From positions 59,907 to 123,906 of the forward strand of contig CABPZE010000005.1 of NCBI GenBank assembly GCA_902461815.1: a stretch of DNA of 64,000 nucleotides, in the 5' to 3' direction. The translations under genes were made by a program, and so were the position numbers. Numbering within the stretch: the stretch's first letter is position 1; the number at the start of each line of letters is the position of its first letter. Source of the stretch: CAG-390 sp003523225. Its GTDB lineage: Bacteria > Bacillota > Clostridia > Oscillospirales > CAG-272. Under the pieces are notes generated by a model. It saw only the letters and a list, made by a program, of their open reading frames with translations. It searched no databases and was not told the origin of the DNA. Positions 48,882-58,516 of this stretch are shown piece by piece.

Positions 48882-50644
48882 GGCAGCTTGAAATCAATAT
48901 ATATCGGGCAATGGTCGGAGACGGAGGTCCAAAAGCTGCCGATAAGCGTGGTATAGTACAGTATCTCCATGTCAGGCGACACAAGGATATGGTCAATGCA
49001 GACTCCGGCAGCGGAGGAAGCCGTGCTTCCGAGCGCGTGAGTGGTTTTAGTGGGGTTGGTGATGGTTTTTGCTGTGTACTTGGGATCCTTGAATCCCGTC
49101 ATTGACATAAATGTCGCGTACGGCTCGCTTTCCTCGTTGCAGTTGTAGTCACCGCAGCAGAATACTGGCAGCTTGTATTTTTCGATAAGTCCGTTTACAA
49201 GCCCCGCCATTTCGGTTGCCTGCTGTACGCGTACCGGCGTATGGTCGCCGGTATGGTTGGCGTCCCAGTGCGTGTTGCAGACGATATACTGCTTTCCGCT
49301 TTCAAGTGACTCAAAAACTCCCCAGTTGAGCAGACGCAGACGCGGGCTGTTGCCTACGGCAAACACCGTCATGCCGTTTTCAATCAGCTTTACCTTGTTT
49401 TTATTGTAGATAAGACCGGTATAATTAAGGCTTCCGCTCGGGATCTTTTTTCCGACAAAGGCATATTCGCTACCGATAAGGGTGGTAAGCCGCGAATACC
49501 ACAATTCGGATATTTCCTGAATACCCGCAACATCCGGTGAGTAGTGAAGGATCGTTGCCGCGACACGGTAGTCGCGTCCCGTCATCTTCGCCGCAGCGTC
49601 CCATTCCTCCGACAGAATATTGAAGGACATAACGCGCGTATCGGCTCCCTCGATAAGAGACACATCGCTGTCCATACCGCAAAGTCCGCTTTCGTTCAGC
49701 TCCGCCGACAGATTAAAGACGCAGGTGAGCTTGGGGGTAATGAATTCCTCAATGAATTTATTGACTGCACCGGCATTTGCACTATCGCTGTCGTCACCGC
49801 CGCAGATAAAGATCTTTTTGCCCACAGTGAAGAACATATACCCGAATTTGCTGTATGCGCCGGTCATTTTTCCGGCTTCGGTCCCGGCAGTACCACGGTT
49901 GGTAACGCCGATGACAAACTCACATTCGGTTTCCGGCTCGGAGTCGGTCACGACCGGAAGCTCTGCTCCGTAGGTGCTTTTGAGCTTTGAGGCAAGCTGA
50001 GTTGCGGCATTGTCGGACGCCCAGCCGGCGCGGACTATCTTATAATCCGATAGACTGTTTTCAGCGCCGAACACAAAGCTCCCGCCGCCGCTTTTTGAAG
50101 CCCGGAATTCAGACATGACAATATCTCCGTTCTCGTTTTTTGTGACCATGGTCTTGAACTTTTCCGCCGCCTCGGCAAGCAGCTCGTCGTTGTGAGCGGC
50201 GATAATGACCTTATTCCCCGTGGCGCGGATGGTATATCCGTCAAAAGGCGTCGCCTCAAGGACTGCACGGCATTCCTCGCGGTCGGCGTTGCCGATAAGT
50301 ATCTCCTTTACGCTGGAGGGTTCAACGTCCGGCATAAGCCAGTCGTCGTAAATTTCCATACCTGCACCGAGTTCGGTATTAAGATAGCGTATCACGCTTT
50401 TGAAGGTTGCCATCGTCTGCGAAGTACATACTTCACGACGCACTATGCGGTATATCCCTTTTCCTCCGGAGGACAGCACCACAGGGGCTTCGGGATCGGG
50501 GAGCCCGTCCGTTTCTACGGTCGTGTCGGTGTCGCCGCCCTCTACGGGAGTGCATGAGGCAAGCGCCAGATTACAGCCCAAAAGGACTGAAATCACAAGA
50601 AGAAGTGAAAGTATCCCTTTTGCGGTTTGTTTCAGTGTTTTCAT
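48878..50644 (-). CDS. Lipoprotein with duplicated N-terminal module and EEP (DNase I-like) catalytic domain
   Basis: A 588-residue protein. The signal peptide ends ALASC (C31). Two module copies follow (about 65-175 and 195-320). The first carries EILIGNADREECRAVL and GNKVII, the second FVIGVTNRGTAG and GKKIFICGG. The C-terminal domain (about 335-588) is an endonuclease/exonuclease/phosphatase fold with intact catalytic motifs: GIQEIS, NTHWDANHTGDHTPVR, CGDYNCNEES, IDHILVS and SDHCPIYI. It should cleave phosphodiesters or phosphomonoesters outside the cell. It starts 19 nt after polC with AAAGGTG upstream and overlaps the next lipoprotein gene. Confidence 0.78.
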   Translation of the reverse strand: MKTLKQTAKGILSLLLVISVLLGCNLALASCTPVEGGDTDTTVETDGLPDPEAPVVLSSGGKGIYRIVRREVCTSQTMATFKSVIRYLNTELGAGMEIYDDWLMPDVEPSSVKEILIGNADREECRAVLEATPFDGYTIRATGNKVIIAAHNDELLAEAAEKFKTMVTKNENGDIVMSEFRASKSGGGSFVFGAENSLSDYKIVRAGWASDNAATQLASKLKSTYGAELPVVTDSEPETECEFVIGVTNRGTAGTEAGKMTGAYSKFGYMFFTVGKKIFICGGDDSDSANAGAVNKFIEEFITPKLTCVFNLSAELNESGLCGMDSDVSLIEGADTRVMSFNILSEEWDAAAKMTGRDYRVAATILHYSPDVAGIQEISELWYSRLTTLIGSEYAFVGKKIPSGSLNYTGLIYNKNKVKLIENGMTVFAVGNSPRLRLLNWGVFESLESGKQYIVCNTHWDANHTGDHTPVRVQQATEMAGLVNGLIEKYKLPVFCCGDYNCNEESEPYATFMSMTGFKDPKYTAKTITNPTKTTHALGSTASSAAGVCIDHILVSPDMEILYYTTLIGSFWTSVSDHCPIYIDFKLP

Positions 50645-50663
50645 CATAGTCACCTTTCTTTTT

Positions 50664-53600
50664 TCATAGCAAGTCAAACATCGAAAGCTGTGCGGTTTCA
50701 CTCAGCTTATCCAGCACCCCGTTGACGCGGAGCACCTCAATAACGGATTTATTGAGCTTCGCACGGAGCTGAAGGTCTTCCACCGAGAAATACGGCTCTT
50801 CCTCGCGGGCGTTCATTATGGCAAGCGCCGCGTTTTCGCCCACGCCGGGAAGCGCCATAAAGGGCATACGGATATTTCCGTCCTCGGGCAGAAATTCCTT
50901 GGCGTGCGAGCGCTCAAGGCTTACGGGCAGGAACTTGATATTGCGCATCATGCACTCGTTGGCAAACTGCAATGCGCCGAAAAGATCCTTTTCCTTTTGC
51001 GTGGCGTCATTCCAGCGGTTGTTTATATCCCGCATGGTGTCGACGACCGCCCCCCTGCCGCGTGATACTATTGTTGCGTCAAAGCCGTCGGGAGCAACGG
51101 TAAGTATGGCGCAGTAAAACGCGACCGGCTGATGGACCTTGTACCAGCCAAGACGTATAGCCGACATGACGTATGCGGCGGCGTGCGCCTTGGGGAACAT
51201 GTATTTTATCTTACGCAGTGAGTCAATATACCATTCCGGCACGCCCTTTTCGCGCATGGCGGCGACCATATCCTCGGGCAGGGGCTTGCCCTTTTTGTTC
51301 TTACGGACAAGCTCCATTATCTTGAACGAGAGGTTTTTGTCCACGCCGTATCTTATAAGGTCAAGCATGATACCGTCGCGCGTTCCGACAACGTGCGATA
51401 TATCGCAGATGCCGTTTTTGATAAGATCCTGAGCGTTGCCGAGCCACACGTCGGTGCCGTGGGTAAGACCGGATATCTGCATAAGGTCGGCAAAGTTTTT
51501 CGGTCTTGCATCCACCAGCACCTGTTGAATGAAGCTCGTACCCATTTCGGGCAGTCCCAGCGTACCTATCATAAGCCCGAGCATTTTGGCATCCTTGTCG
51601 TTTACGTCCATCTGAGGTATGCCAAGCGGCTCGGTGGACATAAACAGCTCGTAAACCGTGCGGTCGTTCATTGCAACGTCCATTACGGATATACCGCTGT
51701 ATTTCTCAAGGAACTTGTATTTTGTGGGAATATCGTGTCCCAGCTCGTCGAGCTTCAGGATGGTATCGTGCAGATATGAGAAAGCAAAGTGAGTGGTGAT
51801 AATATCTGATTTCGGGTCGTCGGCAGGGTGCTGTATTGGGGTGAAGTCATATACCTCCTTCTCACGCGGCACGACTATGATACCGCCGGGGTGCTGTCCT
51901 GTAGTGCGCTTGACGCCCACACAGTGGCTGATTATGCGGTCTGCCTCCGCGCGGCAAAGGGAAACTCCCTTACTCTCAAAATATTTTGCCACGAAGCCGT
52001 ATGCGGTCTTGTCGGCAAGAGTGCCGAGTGTCCCGGCGCGGAATACGTTTTCCGCTCCGAACAGCTCCTCGGTGAACTTATGTACCTTGCCCTGCACCTC
52101 ACCGGAGAAGTTGAGGTCGATATCCGGCGACTTTTCTCCGTAAAAGCCGAGGAACGTTTCAAAGGGAATGTCCTGACCGTCCTGCGCCAGCTTCTCTCCG
52201 CACACCGGGCAGTTTTTCGTCGGCATATCAAAGCCTGAGCCGACCTTGTCCGGGTTTGAAAAATCACTGTACCGGCATTTGGGGCAGTAATAATGCGGCG
52301 GTAGCGGGTTTACCTCGGATATTCCCGCCATTGTAGCGACAAAGGACGAACCGACCGACCCGCGCGAGCCGACAAGGTACCCCTGACTTTCGGAGAAATG
52401 CACCAGCTTTTCGGCAATGACGTAAAGCACGGCAAAGCCGTTTTTGATTATGGAGCTAAGCTCCTTTTCAAGCCGCGCCGAGACTATTTCCGGCAGCTCG
52501 TCGCCGTACATATTGTGAGCGCGCGTCCAGCATTTTTCGGTCAGCTCCTCCTCCGCTCCGTCAAGATGCGGCGGGAAAGAGCCTTCCGGTATCGGGCGTA
52601 TCTTTTCTATTGAATCGTTTATTGCATTGGGGTTGTCGATTACGATCTCGTGCGCCTTCTTCTCGCCGAGATAGGCGAATTCACTCAGCATTTCGTCGGT
52701 GGTATGAAAATAAATGGGGCAGGACTTGTCTGCGTCCTTGAATTTCATACCCGCAAGCAGGATGTGGCGGTAAAGCTCGTCCTCGGGATTCAGAAAATGC
52801 GCGTCCGAGGTTGCGACGACCGGTTTTCCCAGCTTCTCGCCAAGCGCCACAATGCGCCGGTTGTAATCCCTCAGCGCCTCCTCGTCCGGAGCGCGACCCT
52901 CGTCTATCATGAAATGGTTGTTGCCAACCGGCTGTATCTCAAGATAATCGTAATAGGATGCGATATCCTCTATGTCGCTTTCCGAACGGTTGTCGGTTAT
53001 GGCGGTGAAAAGCTCGCCTGCCTCGCACGCCGAGCCGATGATAAGACCCTCGCGGTGGCGGTCAAGCTCGCTTTTGGGTATGCGCGGCACGCGGCGGTAA
53101 TAGTTCAGATAGCTGAGAGACACCAGCTTGTAAAGATTTTTAAGTCCCGTCAGATTGCGGACGAGAATTATCATGTGGTAGGTCTTCAGCGTCAGCGGAT
53201 CGGTGTTGGCGCGTATTTCCGAAACCAACCTGCCAAAATCCTCGATACCGAATTTTTCGAGCTTTTCAAGCATCTTAAGGTAGATAAGTCCCAGCATCTC
53301 GGCGTCGTCAACGGCGCGGTGATGATTGAAGTCGCCAAGCCCGAAATATTTTGCAACTGCGTCGAGCTTATGCACCTTGAGGTCGGTGTTGATATAACGC
53401 GAAAGCGCAACTGTGTCAAGGTATGGATTGTTGAATTCCATCCCCTGCTCGTTAGCGGCGTAACGGATAAATCCGGTGTCAAAATCGGCGTTGTGCGCGA
53501 CAAGCAGATCTGACCCTACAAAAGCCAGAAATTCCGGCAGCACCTCGGCAATTGACGGCGCGTCCTTTACCGTTTCGTCGGAAATGGAGGTCAGTGCGGT

Positions 53601-55115
53601 GATCTCCTCCGGTATATGGCAGCCAGGATTGACAAAGGTGGAATAGCGGTCTGTCACCCTGCCGCCCTTTATCTTTACGGCGCCAATTTCGGTAATTTTG
53701 CAGGTTATGACCGAAAGACCGGTGGTTTCAATATCGAAAACCACTACCTCATCGCCGAAAGGAGCGTTCCACTCGCCAACAAGAGGACTTACACTGTCGT
53801 TGACAAAATACGCTTCCAGCCCGTATATGACCTTCATGTCCGCTTTTTCGGCGGCTATCATAGCCTCCGGAAAGCCCTGAACATTGGCATGATCGGTAAT
53901 GGCTACCGCCTTGTGTCCCCACCGCTTTGCGGTGTTTACCGCCTCGGCGGGGGAAATGATAGCGTCCATTGCCGACATGGTTGTATGCAGATGCAGCTCG
54001 ACACGCTTTTCCTCTGCCGTGTCGAGCCTTGGGAAACGCTTGATCTTTGCAACTGAGCTGTAATAGAAAAGCAGATCGGGCGAGTTTCTGTCGACCCTGA
54101 CGTCCCCCTCGACGGCGATTATCATGCCGTTTGAGAGCAGCTCGGAAAGCTCTGCGGCGTCCTCCGCCTCCAGCTTCCGCGTGCGTGCCTCGATAGTCGC
54201 GTTGCCGTCAAAAATACCGAAGGTAACGAACATACCTCCGCCGCGCGCCTCCTCGCTTTTGAAGGAGCATATCTCACCGACTACGACGACCTTGCGGCGC
54301 GCGGTGCGCAGCGAGGATATTGAAAGCGGCTCTATCTTAAATGGGTCACCGATAATGTATTCCGGATCGGAAATGTCAAACACAGTGCTGCCGATGGTGC
54401 AGCAGCCATCCTCAACTATGGCGACGGCGTCCTCGTCGTATGCGGAATAGATCCGTTTGTATTCAACGGCGTCCTCCGCTTCCTCGCCACCCTGCTGGGG
54501 CTTTCCGCCCTGATATTTTCCGCCCTCTCCCGTGGGACGCGAGCGCATCTCCGTTTCGTATCTCTCCGCCGCCACGGCACTGCGTCGGTCAATTTCCTCA
54601 AACATTGCCGCGCGAGCCGCCTCATATGCCAGCGGCACGCCCTCAAGCTCGCGTATTGTGACCGGAACTTTTATCCCGAATTCGGACAGGATTATATTTT
54701 CAATGACCTCAGGCGTGCGCGCGTCGTTTACAAATCCGACGCCGTTCTGTGAAAACGGTATGGCAATATCCAGCTTGCCGTCCTCAAGATGCGCTTCACA
54801 GCCGCCGAAGAACCCCCTTGAAACACATCCGACGTGCTCCGCCTCAAAAAGAATCTCAGGTATGTAGGTATCGTCAAGAAGCTTTGGAGGATATGACGGC
54901 ATGAACTTTACGGTATACCCGTCGTAAGCCGCGGCAATACCCGCCTCCGCTCCGTATATCGTCTGCTTGTCAAATATCCGGTCGAGCTTTACCGATATCT
55001 CATATATCAGTTTTTCCTTGTGCTTTTTTACAGAGTATTCACGCACCGAGTCAAAAAACTGCCTTTGCTCGCCCTCTGCCGTGTATTTTGAAAAAAGCTC
55101 GTTGAGCGTCCGCAA
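50664..55115 (-). CDS. polC: DNA polymerase III alpha subunit, PolC type
   Basis: A 1483-residue protein. It has N-terminal and OB-fold domains, a PHP domain (about 370 on, VELHLHTTMSAMDA), and an embedded 3'-5' proofreading exonuclease (about 455-620, VVVFDIETTGLS, AHNADFDTGFIRYA and HHRAVDDAEML). The polymerase core contains SRGSVGSSFVATMAGI and PDIDLNFSGE, and a C-terminal duplex-binding region follows. It is the main replicative polymerase of low-GC Gram-positives. It starts with TTG at 55115, preceded by GGGAG at 7 nt. It lies 39 nt downstream of ispG in the conserved rpsB-to-polC cluster. Confidence 0.96.
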   Translation of the reverse strand: MRTLNELFSKYTAEGEQRQFFDSVREYSVKKHKEKLIYEISVKLDRIFDKQTIYGAEAGIAAAYDGYTVKFMPSYPPKLLDDTYIPEILFEAEHVGCVSRGFFGGCEAHLEDGKLDIAIPFSQNGVGFVNDARTPEVIENIILSEFGIKVPVTIRELEGVPLAYEAARAAMFEEIDRRSAVAAERYETEMRSRPTGEGGKYQGGKPQQGGEEAEDAVEYKRIYSAYDEDAVAIVEDGCCTIGSTVFDISDPEYIIGDPFKIEPLSISSLRTARRKVVVVGEICSFKSEEARGGGMFVTFGIFDGNATIEARTRKLEAEDAAELSELLSNGMIIAVEGDVRVDRNSPDLLFYYSSVAKIKRFPRLDTAEEKRVELHLHTTMSAMDAIISPAEAVNTAKRWGHKAVAITDHANVQGFPEAMIAAEKADMKVIYGLEAYFVNDSVSPLVGEWNAPFGDEVVVFDIETTGLSVITCKITEIGAVKIKGGRVTDRYSTFVNPGCHIPEEITALTSISDETVKDAPSIAEVLPEFLAFVGSDLLVAHNADFDTGFIRYAANEQGMEFNNPYLDTVALSRYINTDLKVHKLDAVAKYFGLGDFNHHRAVDDAEMLGLIYLKMLEKLEKFGIEDFGRLVSEIRANTDPLTLKTYHMIILVRNLTGLKNLYKLVSLSYLNYYRRVPRIPKSELDRHREGLIIGSACEAGELFTAITDNRSESDIEDIASYYDYLEIQPVGNNHFMIDEGRAPDEEALRDYNRRIVALGEKLGKPVVATSDAHFLNPEDELYRHILLAGMKFKDADKSCPIYFHTTDEMLSEFAYLGEKKAHEIVIDNPNAINDSIEKIRPIPEGSFPPHLDGAEEELTEKCWTRAHNMYGDELPEIVSARLEKELSSIIKNGFAVLYVIAEKLVHFSESQGYLVGSRGSVGSSFVATMAGISEVNPLPPHYYCPKCRYSDFSNPDKVGSGFDMPTKNCPVCGEKLAQDGQDIPFETFLGFYGEKSPDIDLNFSGEVQGKVHKFTEELFGAENVFRAGTLGTLADKTAYGFVAKYFESKGVSLCRAEADRIISHCVGVKRTTGQHPGGIIVVPREKEVYDFTPIQHPADDPKSDIITTHFAFSYLHDTILKLDELGHDIPTKYKFLEKYSGISVMDVAMNDRTVYELFMSTEPLGIPQMDVNDKDAKMLGLMIGTLGLPEMGTSFIQQVLVDARPKNFADLMQISGLTHGTDVWLGNAQDLIKNGICDISHVVGTRDGIMLDLIRYGVDKNLSFKIMELVRKNKKGKPLPEDMVAAMREKGVPEWYIDSLRKIKYMFPKAHAAAYVMSAIRLGWYKVHQPVAFYCAILTVAPDGFDATIVSRGRGAVVDTMRDINNRWNDATQKEKDLFGALQFANECMMRNIKFLPVSLERSHAKEFLPEDGNIRMPFMALPGVGENAALAIMNAREEEPYFSVEDLQLRAKLNKSVIEVLRVNGVLDKLSETAQLSMFDLL

Positions 55116-55154
55116 ATCTTTTCTCCCTTCCGGTGATCCCGACGCACTGTCAAA

Positions 55155-56225
55155 TCACATGTATTTTTCTTTGATGCGCGCCGCAAGCGCGTCAATAATT
55201 TCGTTCTCCTGAATCTTACCGACGATCTGCCCGTGCTCAAAAAGCACAGCCTCGCCTTTTCCTCCGGCGATGCCTATGTCAGCTTCACGCGCCTCGCCAG
55301 GACCGTTCACCACGCATCCCATAAGCGCGACCCTGATGGGAAGACGGTAAAAGCCTTCCTCCCGCGCGCGTTTTTCAAACGCGGACACCAGCGAGCACAG
55401 GTCGATCCCGGTGCGTCCGCAGGTCGGACAGCTCACAATGTCAAGTCCGCCGTGTCCCGGGCAGTCAAGCGCACGCAGAATATCATGCGCCGCCTCCACC
55501 TCGCGCTCCGGGTCATCGGTAAGCGAAACACGCACCGTGTCTCCTATGCCATCGCATATCAGCGCACCGAAAGCCGCGGAGCTTTTGATTATTCCCATGC
55601 GGCTGCTGCCCGCCTCGGTAACACCGAGGTGAAGCGGGTAATCACAGCGCTCGGAAATATATCTGTATGCTTCCACGGTTGAACGGACGTCGGAGGATTT
55701 TACCGAGATCACTATATCGTCGAAGTCAAACATATTAAGCAGCCTTACATGACCCATAGCGCTCTCATAAAGCGCCTCAGCCGTAGGAGCGCCGTATTTT
55801 TCAAGCAATGGCTTTTCAAGAGAGCCGCTGTTGACCCCGATACGGATCGGTATGTTTTTGGCAGCGCAGGCGCGCGCCACCTCACGGACGCGGTCTGCGT
55901 CGCCGATATTGCCGGGATTTATCCTTATCTTATCCACCCCGTACTCAACGCATCTGAGCGCGATGCGCCAGTCAAAATGAATGTCGGCGACAAGCGGGAT
56001 ACCTATTCCTTTTTCCTTAATATACCTTACTGTCTGTGCCGAATCAATGTCAGGTACGGCGATGCGGATGATATCGCACCCCGCCGACTCAAGACGCTTT
56101 ATCTGCCGGTATGTGGCTTCGGCGTCTGCGGCTGGAGTGTTTGTCATTGACTGCACCGGTATGCGGCTGCCACCGCCCACCGGCACGCCGCCGACCACAA
56201 TCTTTTTTGTCATTTTTCTTTCCAT
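55155..56225 (-). CDS. ispG: 4-hydroxy-3-methylbut-2-en-1-yl diphosphate synthase IspG
   Basis: A 356-residue protein. The TIM-barrel part has PVQSMTNTPAADAEATYRQI and VADIHFDWRIALRCVEYGVD. The C-terminal 4Fe-4S site has SCPTCGRTGID and ALMGCVVNGPGEAREADIGI. It performs the penultimate step of the MEP isoprenoid pathway. The start is the ATG at 56225, with GGAG 8 nt upstream; an ATG four codons later is possible. With dxr, uppS and rseP it forms the isoprenoid and envelope section of the operon. Confidence 0.95.
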   Translation of the reverse strand: MERKMTKKIVVGGVPVGGGSRIPVQSMTNTPAADAEATYRQIKRLESAGCDIIRIAVPDIDSAQTVRYIKEKGIGIPLVADIHFDWRIALRCVEYGVDKIRINPGNIGDADRVREVARACAAKNIPIRIGVNSGSLEKPLLEKYGAPTAEALYESAMGHVRLLNMFDFDDIVISVKSSDVRSTVEAYRYISERCDYPLHLGVTEAGSSRMGIIKSSAAFGALICDGIGDTVRVSLTDDPEREVEAAHDILRALDCPGHGGLDIVSCPTCGRTGIDLCSLVSAFEKRAREEGFYRLPIRVALMGCVVNGPGEAREADIGIAGGKGEAVLFEHGQIVGKIQENEIIDALAARIKEKYM

Positions 56226-56243
56226 CAGTATGCTCCGGTCATG

Positions 56244-57278
56244 TCAGTGCGATCTTATCAGGGTGAAGATGTCCTTGAAGCCTATCAGCACCATAAGCGC
56301 CAACAGAATGAAAAGACCTGCGGCATTGACATATGCCTCGACCTTGCGGTTTATCGGTCTGCCGATTATGCCCTCAATGAGAAGAAATACAAATCTGCCT
56401 CCGTCAAGCGCCGGGACCGGCAGAAGGTTGACTACGCCGAGATTCATTGCCAGCACAACGAATAGGTAAAGCAGATTCATTCCGCCCTGCTTTGCCACCT
56501 CTCCGACCGTTTCGGTGATACCGATCGGTCCTGACACCGCCTCAAGACCGTATCTTCCGCTTATCATGTCAACAAGCGAATCCCATATCATCTTTATTGT
56601 GGAAAGCGAGCGGAAGAAGGAGTGCTTGATGATGTTTCCGAAATTCTTCGCTTCTGCATACGGAATAAAATCCGCCTCACCGAATGTCGCTCCGGAGTCT
56701 GTAAAGGTCGGAAACTCAACTCCCTCAAGCGTCAGCTTCTCTCCGTCGCGCACGACAGTGACCTTTACCGGCTCGTATCCGCTGTTCATGATCTCATATA
56801 CAAGCTCATTGCCGGTGTGTACCGGGACTCCGCCGACGGAGGTGATACGGTCGCCCTCCTTAAGCCACGACGAGCTTACAGACCCGTCGCGGAACTGCGC
56901 GACGGTGGTTGAGGCAAGATTTTCACTGCCGCAGACCAGTATCAGCATACAAATAATACCTATCAGAATGTTGGTAAGCGGTCCTGCAATGATGGTCAGC
57001 ATACGCCGCCATACGCTTTTGTTGCAGAATGCATCGGGATTATCCGACTCCTCGTCCTCCCCCGCCATGCTGACAAATCCGCCTATAGGAAAAAGCCGAA
57101 GCGAATACCGGATGCCGCTTTTTTTCGACACACGGGTCAGTATCTTCGGTCCCATTCCGATGGCAAACTCCTCAACCTTGATGCCGTTTGCCCGCGCAAT
57201 CAGAAAGTGACCGCCCTCATGAACCAGTATCAGTATTCCGAGCAGAAATATTGTAAGAAGAAAATAAAGAAATATCAT
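56244..57278 (-). CDS. rseP: Site-2 metalloprotease RseP
   Basis: A 344-residue membrane protease. The catalytic VHEGGHFLIAR (H20, E21, H24) lies in the first helix. A PDZ domain follows at about 130-190 (SVGGVPVHTGNELVYEIMN). The second metal motif PVPALDGGRFVFLL is near residue 275-290, then two helices. It cleaves membrane-embedded substrates such as anti-sigma factors or signal peptide remnants. The ATG at 57278 with GGGAG at 6 nt is preferred to the ATG four codons upstream. Confidence 0.93.
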   Translation of the reverse strand: MIFLYFLLTIFLLGILILVHEGGHFLIARANGIKVEEFAIGMGPKILTRVSKKSGIRYSLRLFPIGGFVSMAGEDEESDNPDAFCNKSVWRRMLTIIAGPLTNILIGIICMLILVCGSENLASTTVAQFRDGSVSSSWLKEGDRITSVGGVPVHTGNELVYEIMNSGYEPVKVTVVRDGEKLTLEGVEFPTFTDSGATFGEADFIPYAEAKNFGNIIKHSFFRSLSTIKMIWDSLVDMISGRYGLEAVSGPIGITETVGEVAKQGGMNLLYLFVVLAMNLGVVNLLPVPALDGGRFVFLLIEGIIGRPINRKVEAYVNAAGLFILLALMVLIGFKDIFTLIRSH

Positions 57279-57319
57279 TGATTCTCCCATAACCGCCGAC
57301 GGCGGAATTTTTTCAGTAA

Positions 57320-58492
57320 TCAGCGGGCAATGCGTTCAAGATATCCGCGGGCGCAGTCCCGCGCCGCGGCGTCAGCCTCGCGTATGCCCTCAAGTGTCCT
57401 TACGGACGGCGAGTATGAGGCAAACTCGCCGCAGACATAGGAAAGCGTGTCGATAATATCGGTAAAACGGCATTTGCCGGACAGAAAGTCCCACACCGCT
57501 ACCTCGTTTGCCGCATTGAGTACCGCCGCGGACGCTCCCCCTGCCTCCTGCGCCTGACGCGCCAGCCGCAACGGGATAAAGGTGTCCTCATCCGGCTCGG
57601 CAAAGCTGAGCCGCGATATCCGGCAAAGATCCAGCTCCTCTATCACCGCCGCGTCGCGCATCGGGCGGTTGAGCGCGTATTGCACGCAAAGTCTCATGTC
57701 GGGGACCGAAAGCTGTGCTATCACGGAATTGTCGGCAAACTCCACCATTGAGTGGATCACACTCTCGCGGTGGACTATAACTTTTATCCTGTCGGCATTC
57801 ACGCCGAAAAGGTGCGCGGCTTCGATAAGCTCAAAGCCCTTGTTCATCAGAGTGGCGCTGTCGACGGTTATCTTTGCGCCCATGCTCCATGTGGGATGCG
57901 CCAGCGCCTCGGCAACGGTTATTCCGGAAAGCTCAGAGCGCTTTTTCCCGTAAAACGGACCGCCGGAGGCGGTGATAATAAGTTTTTTTATCTCGCGTCG
58001 GCTGCCTGAGCGCAGGCACTGGTCAATAGCACAGTGCTCGCTGTCAACGGGTGCAATGTCAACTCCCCGCTCCGCCGCGCGGCTCATAACTATCTCTCCC
58101 GCCACAACAAGCGATTCCTTATTGGCAAGAGCAAGATCTTTCCCGCTGTCGATAACGGCAAGCGTCGGGTCAAGTCCGGCGTATCCGATTATAGAATTTA
58201 TTGCCGTGTCGGCGTCGGAGTCGGCGATCATCTCGCATATCCCCTCGACTCCGGAATAGACCCTGACCGGAAGATCGGCGACTGCAGTGCGCAGTGCGCT
58301 CGCCGCAGCCGGGTCGGACATTGCCGCCGCCGCAGGTAAAAATTCACGTATCTGCGCCTCCACGGCGCTTACATTGCTTTTTGCGCAAATTGCACGGACC
58401 GAATTACCCCGTGCCCGTGCAACATCCGCAGCCTGCGTACCCACCGAACCGGTAGAACCAAGCAGTATCAGCTTTTTTTCATTCATTGTCAT
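57320..58492 (-). CDS. dxr: 1-deoxy-D-xylulose 5-phosphate reductoisomerase Dxr
   Basis: A 390-residue protein. It has an NADPH-binding GSTGSVGTQAADVARA near the N-terminus, LANKESLVVAGE, the metal/substrate motif PVDSEHCAIDQCL, ITASGGPFYG, HPTWSMGAKITVDSATLMNKG and AVLNAANEVAVW. It makes MEP from DXP in the isoprenoid pathway. All core motifs are intact. It is 24 nt downstream of cdsA and upstream of rseP in the standard Firmicutes order. Confidence 0.95.
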   Translation of the reverse strand: MTMNEKKLILLGSTGSVGTQAADVARARGNSVRAICAKSNVSAVEAQIREFLPAAAAMSDPAAASALRTAVADLPVRVYSGVEGICEMIADSDADTAINSIIGYAGLDPTLAVIDSGKDLALANKESLVVAGEIVMSRAAERGVDIAPVDSEHCAIDQCLRSGSRREIKKLIITASGGPFYGKKRSELSGITVAEALAHPTWSMGAKITVDSATLMNKGFELIEAAHLFGVNADRIKVIVHRESVIHSMVEFADNSVIAQLSVPDMRLCVQYALNRPMRDAAVIEELDLCRISRLSFAEPDEDTFIPLRLARQAQEAGGASAAVLNAANEVAVWDFLSGKCRFTDIIDTLSYVCGEFASYSPSVRTLEGIREADAAARDCARGYLERIAR

Positions 58493-58516
58493 TTTTTTAT
58501 TCCGACCGTCCCGTCG

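Noticed and set aside
57296..57312. CCGCCG/CGGCGG palindrome with T-run between dxr and rseP as a terminator
   Set aside because: The T-run follows on the plus strand, where no gene is transcribed; on the minus strand it lies within a tight operon.
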